From the NCBI GenBank assembly GCA_047495785.1, contig JBLDXI010000010.1, positions 2,666,001 through 2,730,000 on the forward strand: DNA of 64,000 nucleotides, given 5' to 3'. The DNA comes from Lepidodermella squamata. Lineage: Eukaryota; Gastrotricha. This document shows positions 10,241-24,451 of the stretch, piece by piece. A program made the position numbers and the translations under genes. The notes beneath the pieces were generated by a model, which did not search any database, was not told the DNA's origin, and saw only the letters and a program-made list of their open reading frames with translations. Each line of letters opens with the position of its first letter. Position 1 is the first letter of the stretch.

Positions 10241-11449
10241 TTTGTATTTTGTCAATTAAAATTATCACCTATCACCAAAATTAATATTTTTAATATAAAA
10301 TTTAATATCAATTCAAATAATATAGATGACAGTTTTTATCCTAGGAGCCTTTAGATCGTTCGCTAAGAACAAACACTGTGCAGAGAAAGATACTCGGGAT
10401 TTGGGATAAAGGAAGTCTGTGTCAGCGATGACACAGCGGTGACGTGTTACGTAGTCAGAGAGCGAACTTGGGGCGAAAAATGCCGATTTTAAGAAGATCA
10501 AACTTAACAACTCTAAGTGTATTGAGTCCCGTGCAGACTAGCTGGTGCGAAAGTTTCCCGCGAACGAAGCGTACTTCGTGACGCTATTCATCGGTATATT
10601 CCGCCACTAGTAGCCCGAAAATGCTTCACAATTCGCGTTACGACTAAAATTATTTTGAGGGCATAATATGCGAGAGATACATCGCCCTCCTCACCACCTG
10701 CTTCGAATGAATGAGACGTCGCCTCCACCGCAATTTAAAGACCATACAACAACCACATTCATCATTGAGGTTTGAGGCGATCTGAGATACACAAGGATGC
10801 TATCGTCTAGAAACACTAAACACTCATCAATAATTCAGAGAAACTTCATGAACTTATCGTGAGCGAGGTTTACTTGACGGAGTATTTTCTCGGATTTTCA
10901 ACAGAAAACTGCCTGAAAAAAGCTTCAGGTCGAAATTTCAACCTGGTACTGTCAAAGGGGCAAGTTTTTCTATGCCAGAGGGACAGCCTCTACCTTCCAT
11001 AGCGCCACCACTTCGCTGTCTTGAAAGAAGATGAGTTTGTTGTCTTGGTTTGTCAGGCCAAAAAGTACGGTCGGATCGGAGGTCCCTTCACATAACGACC
11101 CAAGAACGACTGTTGCATCAAATTCCGAAAATAAAATTCAAGAAGGTGGTATTTTTGTTCAACTTAACTAAATCTGTCCGAATTCAAATTTAGTATTGTA
11201 AATATGTTGAATAATTTTTGAAGTTGCGCCGCGTTTTTCGTCTTCAGATTTTTGGGTTCTTTCTCATCTCCTCTCGGAATATTGGCAGCCGGTTCGAGCT
11301 CTAAGCCGGGATTTAACCCCACGTGGGCGCCCACAATGGAGGATAGATCCAAAAATGAACACGACTTTTTGATGAGTCAATTTGAGTTGGCAAGCGAATG
11401 TCTTTTGAACCCTCGACTCCATATTTCACACGACAGTTTTTGTCACATA
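10241..11449. other. intergenic region, no gene seen
   Basis: About 1.2 kb upstream of the small membrane-protein gene, probably containing its promoter. Open frames are short, lack family resemblance and have no support. Confidence 0.4.
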
Positions 11450-11923
11450 CAGTGAAAGTTGTCTAAACCGGAATAATAAGGTCGCGCCAGGCAAAATCGT
11501 CCGGTTTAGAGAAAGTCCGAATTATTTTAAACCGGACTGAGTCCCGTAAAGGAAATACCACGTGAAATTCATGGAATTTTCAAGTTTTACAAGCTAAGTA
11601 ATAGTTTTTGAGTACGGAATCGACAATTTTAATATAAATAATCAACATATTCAGCTATATTCGCAATAATTTGGAAGTCTAATTTGTTTCGAAATTTTGA
11701 GGCTACTCTTGTCAGGCAGGGGCTGGCACTTTCTTCAAAATTATATAGAAAATTGGACTTTTTATTGCATAAACCGGACTTCGAGCCCCAAATCCGTCCG
11801 GTTTATACACCAGTCCGGTTTAGAGAGTCCGGTTTAGACAATAAAATTATAAGTCCACACTTTCGGATCGAGCCACCCGAAATCGTCCGGTTTAGACCGG
11901 TCCGGTTCAAACAACTTTCACTG
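11450..11923. mobile_element. MITE of the Tc1/mariner-pogo type
   Basis: A 474-bp element with 23-bp terminal inverted repeats (CAGTGAAAGTTGTCTAAACC... left, matching the complement of the right end at 21 of 23 positions) and TA target-site duplications at 11448-11449 and 11924-11925. Inside are at least eight copies of a GTCCGGTTTA-like motif in both orientations, dense near both ends, a pattern seen in pogo/Tigger-like elements. No transposase frame is present. Confidence 0.8.
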
Positions 11924-12137
11924 TAGTTGAGCTTGAGCTCCCCGTTATCTTGGGTCATATTTGGACCTTTTGGTGTGGGGATGTTGTATGTTTTCGAGGC
12001 AAGTGGCTTATCTTTGTTGATTAAAATACATATGTTGCAAGATTAGCATATAGGATGATGGTTTTAATTGCTATACTCATCAACTTTCAATTGCTTCGGT
12101 TTTATAGGAATTATCATTCCAGTATAGCATTTTATTG

Positions 12138-14587
12138 ATGGACAGAGCCGCCCAAAGCAATGGCGCGCGGCCTAGCGTTCTTGCTAATATCGACCAAACG
12201 CTGCGACAAAATCTATCTGATCCATTTGTTAAGCAAGCGCTGGCATCTGGTCTCGACCTGCGCATGTTTTCAGATTCGGTCGACAAAGAACTGTCGGCCC
12301 TCGATGGGTTATGCATTGCCGATTATTTGGCTGAGTGCAATCAGATTGCCAATCTGCACAAACGCATATTGGCGTGCGACAACATTCTTTTAACTCTTGA
12401 AGACTTGTTATCGACATTTCAAAACAGACTAGCTGACATCAGTTCGGAGATTAAAACCGTTCAGGAGCAGTCAGTTAAAATGCAACACTGTCTTCAGAAC
12501 AGACAATCAGCAAAAGTTCGGTTGTCTCAGTTCATGGATGACATGTGCGTGCCAGAGGGTCTAGTCGAACGAATCGTCGCCTCACCAGTCACAGATCGAC
12601 CATTTGTTGAAAACTTGCACGAACTGCATCACAAGCTGCTGTTTGCAAAACAACAAACGTTCCTTGAAGCGCGCGCGTGTGCTGATGTGAGTGACACGTT
12701 GGAGAAACTGCGCATCGAAGCTGTTAAAAAGGTGCGCGAGTTTATTCTGAGTAAAATCTACGCGTGTCGAAAGCCGCTGGTCAACTACCAGCTGCACCAA
12801 GACGCGTTGCTGCGGCATCGATTCTTCTACGAATTCGTGCTGCATCACGACCGAGCAGTTGCGAGAACAGTGAAAGACGAATACGTCGAGACTTTCACGA
12901 AGTTGTATTTGGCTTACTTTAAACAGTACCACAAGTCTGTGTATAAGTTGGTGGGTGGTCCTGGGGCGGTTGCTGCGGCGACGAAGGACGATTTGTTAGG
13001 GCTGGTCGACGATGGATCGGCGCATTCGCGAAAGGCACCGCCTGGTCTGTTCAGTTTAGGAACGAGGGCGTCACTGTTAGACGAGCTCGATTCGCCACCA
13101 GTTGTGCCGCACGCGTCGCAGGGCGCGGGCAGCAGTGGTTTGTCGCGAGAATCCGCCTTCCGCAGCGTTCAAACCGCGCTATCGGAATCCGCGCTCGGCG
13201 AGTTTGCATTCGTCGCCGAATTCTTCCTGGGACAGGGCGCGGCTAGTCACGAGTTGTTTGCTGCCATCTTCACGCAGACTCTCGCGTTTGTTCGCTCGAA
13301 AACAGAGTCGACGGTGGCGGACAGCTGGGACCTACTCGGACTGTTGCTAAGTGCCGTCGTGCTGCATCATTGCCGCGAGAAAGCGCTGAGAACTGCGATG
13401 GAAGCGACCCCGCCCGTTGCGGCTGCTACGAAACAGCAGCAGCAGTCGTCGTCGTCAGCGGCGGCGGCAGTGGTGCTACCGGCCGGGTTGGCCGATTACT
13501 GGGAGGCGCTGCTCGCCGGGTTGCTGAGTCGCGCCGAACTCGTGTTGTCGCGGCACGTCGCGAGTGTGTCCCCGCAACACAACCCGGCGATGGCGGCAAT
13601 GGCAGCTGCGGCCGCGAGTGCGGGCAGCGGCAGCGGTGGAGGCGGCGCTGATGTGGCGTGGCGGCCGCACGCGCACCCGTTGATGCGGCGGGCCGTCGAG
13701 TTGGCGGTGGCTGTGGCGCGGCTGGCGCGCATTCTCGGCACGACGTTGGCGCAGCAGCACTCGCAGGCGACGGTCGCGTGGGCTGAGCGCTTCGGCGAAC
13801 TCGCCACCGCTCTTCTAGGTCAGCCAAAGCGTTATATTCGAAGAAATTTGAGGTTTAGCTAAACTTTCCAGCAGTTTCATTCGCTAGGGGCTTATTTAAA
13901 TGCTAATTCTCGTGTCAGACTTTGATCAATGAAACATTGAGCTGATGTTGCTCGTACAACGAGATTCTGTCCTAGGTTTATAATGTGTATTGTATTTTGT
14001 CATCTTCAGGCAATGCGATGGGCGTGGTGGCGGGGAACTACGCGGCGGCGCGCAGCAAAGACCGCACGGTGTACGTGATCAACAACCTGGCGCTGGCGGC
14101 CGACGTGGCGACGGAGCAGCTGGGCGACGCGGCGCCGTTGCCGACGATGGCGCGCGACAAACTGGGCGCCGCCATCGGCCTGTACGCCGAACTCGCGATC
14201 GCGTCGCTACTGCCGCGCCTCTCGCCGGCGGTTCGCGACGCCGAAGCCGCTGTCAGCAGCCATAGCAATAGCAGCCAGTCGTCAGCTGAGCCATCGGTGA
14301 GTAAAGCAGCCGGCGTGGAGGCGAGCGTGCAGGCGGCGATCGCCGAGTTCAACGGCGGGTGGAAGCGGGCGTTCGAGGCGCTGCAGCGCGAGACGATGGC
14401 GGCGTTCCCGGACCTGCGCACGGGCTCGCGCGTGTTCCAGGCGGCGGCGGCGCAGCTCGTCGACGCGTACCAGCGCCTGCTGCGCTGCCTATCGGCGCCG
14501 CTGTTCGCCCGGTTGCCGAACCGCCACGACGCCGTCTCCATCCACACGGTCGTCGTCGAGTTGAAGCGCTACAAGACCGCCTTCTAG
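12138..14587 (+). CDS. VPS52: VPS52, subunit of GARP/EARP tethering complexes
   Basis: Two exons, 12138-13818 and 14010-14587 (191-bp phase-1 intron), encode 752 residues (human 723). VPS52 is the core subunit of the GARP complex, which tethers endosome-derived vesicles at the trans-Golgi network, and of EARP on recycling endosomes. Family resemblance runs over the whole length: LDLRMFSDSVDKEL, a coiled-coil region of about 45-130 (ISSEIKTVQEQS, LQNRQSAK), ASPVTDRPFVENLHEL, VKKVREFILSKIYACRKPLVNYQ, LLRHRFFYEFVL, FTLGTR-like FSLGTRASLLDE, and a C-terminal VVELKRYKTAF. Two low-complexity insertions, Q/S/A-rich at about 432-446 and A/G-rich at about 485-506, explain the extra length. The start is the first ATG of the conserved frame; an upstream non-coding exon is possible. 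Confidence 0.95.
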
Positions 14588-15095
14588 CCAGTCAGTCGTC
14601 CACACTTTCATCATTTGTCTTTTTGTTTACACATACCTATACCATCGATTGCTGAACGTCGTCATGAATGGTCGACCATGCCGAATTGCCGTGTTTCAAG
14701 CTGTGCTAGACGACGATGGCGGAATGTCTTGCGATGTGCAATATTACGATATCGTCTCTACACCTACCTACCTGCTCAATTCGGCATGGCTCACCGAATG
14801 AGAACCGAATGAACCGAATTGCGTCTTTTTTCGCTTGCGTTGTGACTTGCAGTAGTCGTGTTGTCTCTTTCTCTCGCTCTTCTTATTACCTATACTGCAA
14901 TTTGTCTTCTAACTACAACAACAACATGAAAAATGGAATTATACACGGCATTCTTGGCAATTTAACTTATTAATAATTATTTAACAAAAAATGATCATTA
15001 TTTGTACCACAATGAAAAAAGAGGGAAATATGCCGATTTCACAACTGTTGCATTTCATGCTGTTTTAGGCCGTCGTTTGTTTTGTTTAATTTACA
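14588..15095. other. intergenic region VPS52-PNO1
   Basis: About 0.5 kb holding the VPS52 3' UTR and the presumed PNO1 promoter. No additional gene seen. Confidence 0.4.
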
Positions 15096-16351
15096 ATGGA
15101 AGTCGAAGCAGCAGCAGCAGCAGCCTCATCATCATCATCAGCAGCAGAGCAGACGAAGATGCATGGAGTAGGAGAAGAAGAAGAAGAAGAATTTCTCATT
15201 CCCAAGTCGAAGAAGGCGCTTGGCAAGAAGCGGGGTGTCTCTGCGCTCATGGACGTCGACAACACGGCAGATTCAGCAGCAGCAGCAGCGGATTCGACCT
15301 CGAAACGGCCCAATTTCGCACCGATCAGTGAAACCGCTAAGGTGAGCATTTGTCCATGCTAATCATTTGTAACCTTCGAACAAATATCGGAATTTCGGGA
15401 TACTTACTTTAAGAATCTTTTTGGCCATTCGAAAATAATTGGTAATGTTAGTTGGGCATTTAGTACGCTAGCTGCTTTCACCTTCAGTTTGTTTCTTGTT
15501 TTTAAAAACATTCAATGCCACAAATATTCAACATTTTGAATATTTCTTCAGTTTTCATCATGGTCATGTCCACAAATTATTTATTTTCATCATATTTTTG
15601 TAATTGGGTACTTTTTCAATGCGTCGAGGGCGCAGTTTCTTTTCGAATCATCACCTGTTTTCGTCCGGGATTCAATGCTCGTAGCTATTATTGAAATTTT
15701 CTGAAAAATTGAATTCGATTTTAGTTCGAGTTGGTTCGAGTAATAAATGTCTTATAATACTTTTTCTAATACCAGGACCAGCAACAGCAACAGCAAGCGG
15801 GCAAGTCTGGGCTGCGGCGGGTGTTTGTGCCGCGGCACCGGTACGCGCCGCTGAAGGCCGCGTGGCTGAAGCTCGTCGAGCCGGTGGTGCAGCAGCTGAA
15901 GCTGCAGGTGCGCTTCAACGTGAAGACGCGCTGCGTCGAACTGCGCGGCTCGCCCGAGGCGAATGAGGGCGGCGGCGCGCTGCAGAAGGCGGCCGACTTC
16001 GTGTCCGCCTTCGTGCTCGGCTTCTCGGTCGACGACGCGCTCGCGCTCGTGCGCCTCGACGACCTCTACGTCGAGTCGTTCGAGGTCGAGGACGTGAAGC
16101 CGCTGAAGGGCGAGCACCTGGTGCGCGCCATCGGCCGCGTCGCCGGCCACAACGGCAAGACCAAGTACACGATCGAGAACGCGACGCGCACGCGCATCGT
16201 CCTCGCCGACAACAAGGTGCACCTGCTCGGCTCGTACGCCAACATTGCGCTGGCGAGGCGCGCCATCTGCAACCTCATCATGGGCTCGCCGCCGTCCAAG
16301 GTCTACGGCTCGCTGCGGGGCGTTGCTCAACGCGCAGTTGAACGCTTTTGA
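15096..16351 (+). CDS. PNO1: PNO1 (Dim2), RNA-binding 40S ribosome assembly factor
   Basis: Two exons, 15096-15341 and 15776-16351 (434-bp phase-0 intron), encode 273 residues (human 252). PNO1 binds the 3' region of pre-18S rRNA in the nucleolus and cytoplasm and helps NOB1 make the final cut. Conserved blocks: RVFVPRHRYAPLKAAW (about 102-117), the degenerate first KH fold, ADFVSAFVLGFSVDDALALVRLDDLYVESFE, DVKPLKGEHLVRAIGR and the C-terminal KH domain with ENATRTRIVLADNKVHLLGS and CNLIMGSPPSKVYG. The GxxG loop reads GHNGKT rather than the usual GKGGKT. The N-terminus is low complexity: Ala and Ser runs, an acidic stretch and, from exon 2, a Q run. Confidence 0.96.
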
Positions 16352-17484
16352 GAACTTGCTCACACTGTTCAGCGTTGTTCAGCGTTGTTTCGGTTTCGGC
16401 TCATCACATGTGTTCTTCTTCTTCTTCTTACTTCTTCAAATGCTTCCGTATACGTATAGTTATTAACACAAAAAAGAAAGAATAAACGAGAATGAGAGTT
16501 TTAACTGTTGTTGTTTTGTCTACGCTCGACAATGATTACGACTTGACGACCTTTACACCTGACGGGAGACCTACCGATTTTGAAGCGTGCGCTTGGACCG
16601 AACAAACGGACGATCCACGGAATCTGTTATACGCCTACGGGAAGATTTGTCGAAAATGCCGAAAATGCTAGCCATGCGTTTTAATAGGCTCATCAAGCCA
16701 GACAGAATCTCGTCGCTCTCCGTCCATAATGGCTGGGTTTTTTCGAGTGTTCATCCATATTTCGCTTCCGCCGTTCATCCTGTACATGCTTTCTAAGCAT
16801 GAATTAAATAAAATTTAGACATTGTGAAGCCAAACCTCAGTCGACACAAACGACTGAACAAATTTGAAGCAGGCTCGCTTGAGTGCCAAGCTCTTACCCC
16901 GTGAACACACTAAGTGTATCGAATGGGTGATTATGGATTGAGGTCACCACGATGATCATGTGAAATGATCTTGTGGGTTCAAGATCGAGAGGGCAGCCAA
17001 GATTTCAGTAGCGTTAAGGTTAGGGGGGATATCATTCGTTTTACCGCCGAAATTTCCCAAGAACTAATGACTGGTGTCGGCTATGTGTCAAGTGCCTACA
17101 GACATTTCTTATCATCGGCTAAATTAGAAATTCACGTGGTGCCCATCACCTAACCTAACCGCTGCCTGTGGGTTTGTAAATTGTGCCTCTACTCGACTTT
17201 TATAGCTGAATGGCATCAATACAAGTAAATCATTTGCAACAGAAATACCAAGCCTAACCTGGTGAACAATTAAACATGCACATCCTAAGGCAATGCAAGC
17301 TTCTGCGATCTTTGAGCGCCCGAAAAGCATGCGACTCAATACATCAATTTTAGACAGTATCAAATAATTATATATAACTAAAATTATATTTTGGTGACGA
17401 AAAATTATTTATTTTTCATTTGTGTGAAAAACGTTTTTGAAATCAGGCGCCTTGGTCGTCGTTGCTATGTTTTGGCGTTCTGGT
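16352..17484. other. intergenic region PNO1-HSP90
   Basis: An AATAAA at 16481-16486 fits the PNO1 3' end. The rest shows no gene, RNA gene or mobile element that I can support. Confidence 0.45.
16481..16486 (+). promoter_or_regulatory. polyadenylation signal of PNO1
   Basis: AATAAA 130 bp after the PNO1 stop codon. Confidence 0.55.
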
Positions 17485-17497
17485 TTCTGGAAAATTC
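17485..17497 (+). promoter_or_regulatory. heat-shock element, distal
   Basis: TTCTGGAAAATTC fits the HSF site TTCnnGAAnnTTC exactly. It lies about 230 bp upstream of the HSP90 TATA box. Confidence 0.7.
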
Positions 17498-17687
17498 CAG
17501 ACATGCCGAGAAAGCATGTTCATCCGCTTACCGCCAAATAGTACTGCAAATCACCCCACCTGATTATCGATTCAGCTGCTCTATTCGATCACCTGTTTGC
17601 CGTAAAAGCTATCTTTTACTGTAATGTAGAAACTCCTGAGGTTTTGGTCATGTTTCTGCGTATTTGCAGGTGTCGGTAAGAATGCCG

Positions 17688-17693
17688 CACGTG
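17688..17693. promoter_or_regulatory. E-box CACGTG
   Basis: Palindromic E-box between the distal and proximal heat-shock elements of HSP90. It is a six-base match, so support is modest. Confidence 0.3.
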
Positions 17694-17711
17694 CTCGGAA
17701 AGCATGCTCTC

Positions 17712-17719
17712 GAATTTTC
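17712..17719 (+). promoter_or_regulatory. heat-shock element, proximal (two units)
   Basis: GAATTTTC fits GAAnnTTC, immediately upstream of the TATA box; a further GAA at 17698-17700 is not in register. Confidence 0.5.
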
Positions 17720-17726
17720 TACCGGG

Positions 17727-17733
17727 TATAAAA
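17727..17733 (+). promoter_or_regulatory. TATA box of HSP90
   Basis: TATAAAA inside GGGTATAAAAGC, 113 bp before the HSP90 start codon, which predicts a 5' UTR of roughly 90 bases. Confidence 0.75.
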
Positions 17734-17836
17734 GCACAAAATTTCGACGTACAATTGTGTCTCATCTCATCCTGCAATCGATTTCACTTTCTCACCGAAC
17801 ATCTTTTTGCTCTTGAAGTTTGTATTCAACATCTAA

Positions 17837-21228
<3,392 letters not shown>

Positions 21229-22379
21229 GCGAATCGCGATGCTAAAATTTGGACATTTGGATACTATTTTTTAGAACACTTACACGGCGGCATTGATGTG
21301 ATATTAATGATGAAGACGTAGCAGTCGTCTTGCGCTTTTTGTAGCTACTATTTGTATGTCTCTGTCTGCAATCAGTTGATGCATTACAAGTGATTGATTC
21401 TCGTCTTAGTGAATATCACTGTTAGCTGTTAGTTAGCTTTGGTCAGTCGGTCAGTCAGTCTATATGTCAGTCATGTTGTGCTATAGATAACTGTCATATG
21501 CTGCTAACTAAACTAAACTAAAGTTGATCAACAATTAGTATTTATGCAGCAGTCTATGCTATCTGTCATTTTGTAACTCGCCGAGTACTAGTTATCGTTG
21601 TGGTGTGCTTAGTAAACTTAGCTGAGAATGAATCATATAATTACTTATTATTGTATTAGGCGATCTGCGAACATTGCAAAACTGAGTCTTTTTACAACTG
21701 GACAATAAATACGAGTCGATTTTAAACAAAGCACATGTGTCTTTTCCATTATTGTCAGTGTTGAACTTGGACCTTCACCAGGGCAGAAGACTGAATTAAA
21801 CTAGGTGGTTGTTCTAGTATTACGATTGCAGTGGCTGTTGATAATGACGAGCAATTTTTTTTACATATTATATAGGTACGGCGTTGGGCGTTATGTGAAG
21901 ATTTAGAAAGGTTTAGAAATTCTGAAATAGGTTCAGAAAACGAACTCTGTCGAATGAATGAATGTTGTCGATTTTGCGACTCAGTCGAACTTGATTTTTA
22001 TTTATTTTGGTGTTTTGGGCGCCAAAGTTCAGTTAAATTGCGAATGTAAGCGAAAAAGGTTCTATATAATAATAATAGTTTTATTTTTCCTCTTCAGGAC
22101 TGAGCGTAGTGTACCGTTTCCGATAATAAAGAGGGCGAAGGCAGGCGAAAAATGATCCTCACCCACCCCCACAGTCGAGAATTCTGCTTTTTGTTTAGAA
22201 TTCATAATTTTCAATGAAGTTTACAACCATGCGCCATTCATCTTTTTCGAAAGAAACCAATTCCGCTAGTTCTCAAGTTGCTCAGAATGGTAACACCGGT
22301 GAATAATAACAAGGGAAGAGGAAAACCAGTGGAGAACGGAGGGCCTTATCTACTTTTTGCAAGCGACTTAGTTATTCGC
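21229..22379. other. HSP90 3' UTR and spacer before the tRNA array
   Basis: The first 480 bp look like the HSP90 3' UTR. From about 21,720 to 22,379 I see no gene. Similarity to the repeat unit begins abruptly at 22,380. Confidence 0.45.
21704..21709 (+). promoter_or_regulatory. polyadenylation signal of HSP90
   Basis: AATAAA 476 bp after the stop codon, at the end of a likely long 3' UTR. Confidence 0.55.
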
Positions 22380-22420
22380 ATTGTTTTGCTGAGAGCTCTC
22401 GTCCATGTTGTGATGCAACA

Positions 22421-22502
22421 GTCGCTATGCCCGAGTGGTTAAGGGGTCTGACTCGAAATCAGATGCGGTTTCCGCGCGTAGGTTCGAATCCTACTGGCGA
22501 CG
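22421..22502 (+). tRNA. tRNA-Ser(CGA), unit 1
   Basis: Acceptor GTCGCTA pairs with TGGCGAC; discriminator G; long variable arm; anticodon CGA in CTCGAAA. T5 follows at 22508. It differs from tRNA-Ser(AGA) at only three positions. Confidence 0.97.
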
Positions 22503-22598
22503 CTCAGTTTTTGGCTGCTGTAGCAGGGAGTAAGCTAGCTATTCAAACTACTACAATGACCTTAAACATCGTCTGACCATGACTGACGCGCATGCAAG

Positions 22599-22670
22599 TC
22601 CTTGGTAGTATAGTGGTTAGTATCCCCGCCTGTCACGCGGGAGACCAGGGTTCGATTCCCTGCCAAGGAG
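22599..22670 (+). tRNA. tRNA-Asp(GTC), first gene of unit 1
   Basis: Acceptor TCCTTGG/CCAAGGA, discriminator G, anticodon loop CTGTCAC. Same sequence as the second Asp gene at 25199. Confidence 0.97.
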
Positions 22671-22729
22671 CATTAATTTATTTTGCAGAATAAAATGCCT
22701 GCATTTAAATGTTGCTGCAAAATTATTAT

Positions 22730-22811
22730 CGACGCAGAAGGGATTCGAACCCTCGCGGGCAGAGCCCAATGGATTAGCAGTCCATCGCCTTAACCACTCG
22801 GCCACCGCGTC
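22730..22811 (-). tRNA. tRNA-Ser(GCT), unit 1
   Basis: Acceptor GACGCGG/CTGCGTC, discriminator G, anticodon loop CTGCTAA, long variable arm. Confidence 0.97.
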
Positions 22812-22917
22812 CATAACAATTGCAGGGTGCGTGGCGATCATTGAGCTGGCCTAGATTTAACTATAGGTTTAAGTTACAAGAGCCCGCTACTCGAAATATC
22901 GCCTAACCGCGAAATCA

Positions 22918-22989
22918 GCCACGGTAGTATAGTGGTTAGTATTCCTCGTTGTGGCCGAGGTGACCCTGGTTCGACTCCAGGCCGTGGCA
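22918..22989 (+). tRNA. tRNA-His(GTG), unit 1
   Basis: Acceptor GCCACGG/CCGTGGC, discriminator A, anticodon loop TTGTGGC. The nearest T-run (T7) is about 40 bases downstream, farther than for other genes. Confidence 0.97.
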
Positions 22990-23087
22990 GAGTCACACAG
23001 AACTCGAGACAGTGGCAGGCGGTTCAATTTTTTTGAATTTATTGACAGTTAAAAGCTAGTTTTTTGTATAGCCAAAAAGCTTACAGC

Positions 23088-23160
23088 TGATTCGGGCCGG
23101 GATTGAACCGGCGACCTTCTGCGTGTTAGGCAGATGTGATAACCACTACACCACCGAACC
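23088..23160 (-). tRNA. tRNA-Val(AAC), unit 1
   Basis: Acceptor GGTTCGG/CCGAATC with one G-T pair, discriminator A, anticodon loop CTAACAC (A34, inosine type). Confidence 0.97.
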
Positions 23161-23236
23161 GCTCGTGAAAGTACTATCAATTTGCGGCTTATTGTCAGCT
23201 CTATGTCAGCCAGCAATAAGACATGAAAAAGTGTAA

Positions 23237-23320
23237 TGTCAGAAGTGGGATTCGAACCCACGCCAGTAGAAACTGACTGCGACCTGAACGCAGCGCCTTG
23301 GACCGCTCGGCCATCCTGAC
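23237..23320 (-). tRNA. tRNA-Leu(CAG), unit 1
   Basis: Acceptor GTCAGGA/TTCTGAC, discriminator A, anticodon loop TTCAGGT, long variable arm, no intron. Confidence 0.97.
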
Positions 23321-23487
23321 TGACGGAGCGAGGTGAGTGCAACTGGCTGAATTTTTATCTCGAACGCGGCTGCGGCGAGTCTCGAGTGAAGCAAGCAATG
23401 TTTTATTCGATCAAAAAAGCAAACTAGCACCGGCCACCGGCTTTGGTCTCGAGTGAAGCTAGACGGAAAGCGGAAAGAAGCCGCCAA

Positions 23488-23569
23488 GTCGCTATGCCCG
23501 AGTGGTTAAGGGGTCTGACTAGAAATCAGATGCGGTCTCCGCGCGTAGGTTCAAATCCTACTGGCGACG
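23488..23569 (+). tRNA. tRNA-Ser(AGA), unit 1
   Basis: Same body as Ser(CGA) with anticodon AGA (A34), C in the variable arm (GGTCTCC) and A in the T-loop (TTCAAAT). It starts exactly 1,067 bp after Ser(CGA). Confidence 0.97.
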
Positions 23570-23659
23570 AGTTATTTTGCTTTTGCTTTTGTTTCGCGTT
23601 GGGCTCACAAGCATTCCAACAAAGCAATACTCGTTTCCCAGCCGCTATACTTCTTAACG

Positions 23660-23732
23660 GGCGCTGTGGCGAAATGGCTATCGCGTCGGACTTCGGATCC
23701 GAAGATTGTGGGTTCGAGTCCCATCAGCGTCG
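23660..23732 (+). tRNA. tRNA-Arg(TCG), unit 1
   Basis: Acceptor GGCGCTG/CAGCGTC, anticodon loop CTTCGGA. The discriminator is G here and in unit 8, A in the other units. Confidence 0.97.
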
Positions 23733-23832
23733 ACTAATTTTGCACCAGGTGAGGGCGGGCGGCTTATTGCCGCTTGAAAATCAGCAGCGTCGAAATCTTC
23801 TCCAGCTCTATAAACAGCCGCCACCAACATGG

Positions 23833-23905
23833 GCCTTCCTAGCTCAGTCGGTAGAGCATGTGACTTTTAATCACAGGGTCGGGGGTTCGAGTCCCCCGGA
23901 GGGCG
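23833..23905 (+). tRNA. tRNA-Lys(TTT), unit 1
   Basis: Acceptor GCCTTCC/GGAGGGC, discriminator G, anticodon loop CTTTTAA. Confidence 0.97.
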
Positions 23906-23980
23906 CAACCTTTTAAAAGGCAATTAGCTCGACGCCGTCTGTTTTCATCATGTAGCTATCAATCGGCAAGTTACTACCAC

Positions 23981-24053
23981 GGGGGATTAGCTCAAATGGT
24001 AGAGCGCTCGCTTAGCATGCGAGAGGTAACGGGATCGACGCCCGTATCCTCCA
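23981..24053 (+). tRNA. tRNA-Ala(AGC), unit 1
   Basis: Acceptor GGGGGAT/ATCCTCC keeps the G3-U70 alanine identity pair; discriminator A; anticodon AGC (A34). The T-loop begins ATCGA instead of TTCGA, as in other invertebrate Ala tRNAs. Confidence 0.97.
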
Positions 24054-24131
24054 ATTTTTCTCGCAAAATTTCATAACCTGGCTAGGCTTCTCTACGCGAA
24101 TAGTGCCACTGCTGCAGAAATACCCAGCCTC

Positions 24132-24203
24132 GGCTCAGTAGCTTAGTGGTAGAGCGTCTGCCTAGTAAGCAGAAGATCGAGGGTTCGATCCCCCCCTGAG
24201 CCT
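24132..24203 (+). tRNA. tRNA-Thr(AGT), unit 1
   Basis: Acceptor GGCTCAG/CTGAGCC, discriminator T, anticodon loop CTAGTAA (A34). Seven C in a row join the T-arm to the acceptor stem. Confidence 0.97.
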
Positions 24204-24282
24204 TGCTTAACTTTATGCGATCAGTTCTTGTTTTTGGCATAAAAAGCTTACCAACCGACATTATTGCGAAGATAAAAAAACT

Positions 24283-24354
24283 TTCCCTGACCGGGAATCG
24301 AACCCGGGCCGCCGCGGTGAAAGCGCGGAATCCTAACCACTAGACCATCAGGGA
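24283..24354 (-). tRNA. tRNA-Glu(TTC), unit 1
   Basis: Acceptor TCCCTGA/TCAGGGA, discriminator A, anticodon loop CTTTCAC. Confidence 0.97.
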
Positions 24355-24451
24355 GCTGCTTATTCGTAAGAGCTGCGGCATCAGAGCAACAGGAAAATTA
24401 TGACAAAAGCTGTACACTATGCAATTGGATGTCCTGAATTCAAAAAAGTAT

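Noticed and set aside
11252-11926. Frames inside and beside the MITE as possible transposase remnants
   Set aside because: Short, without DDE motifs or helix-turn-helix resemblance; translation of repeated motifs.
13426-13827. Minus-strand 133-codon and overlapping frames
   Set aside because: Antisense shadows of the low-complexity part of VPS52.
23443-23916. Recurrent 157-codon open frame (also at 32463, 38050, 43634, 48153, 52672, 57191, 61712)
   Set aside because: It reads across Ser, Arg and Lys tRNA genes; peptides such as GSNPTGD and QSVEHVTFNHR are translated tRNA. It repeats only because the tRNA unit repeats.
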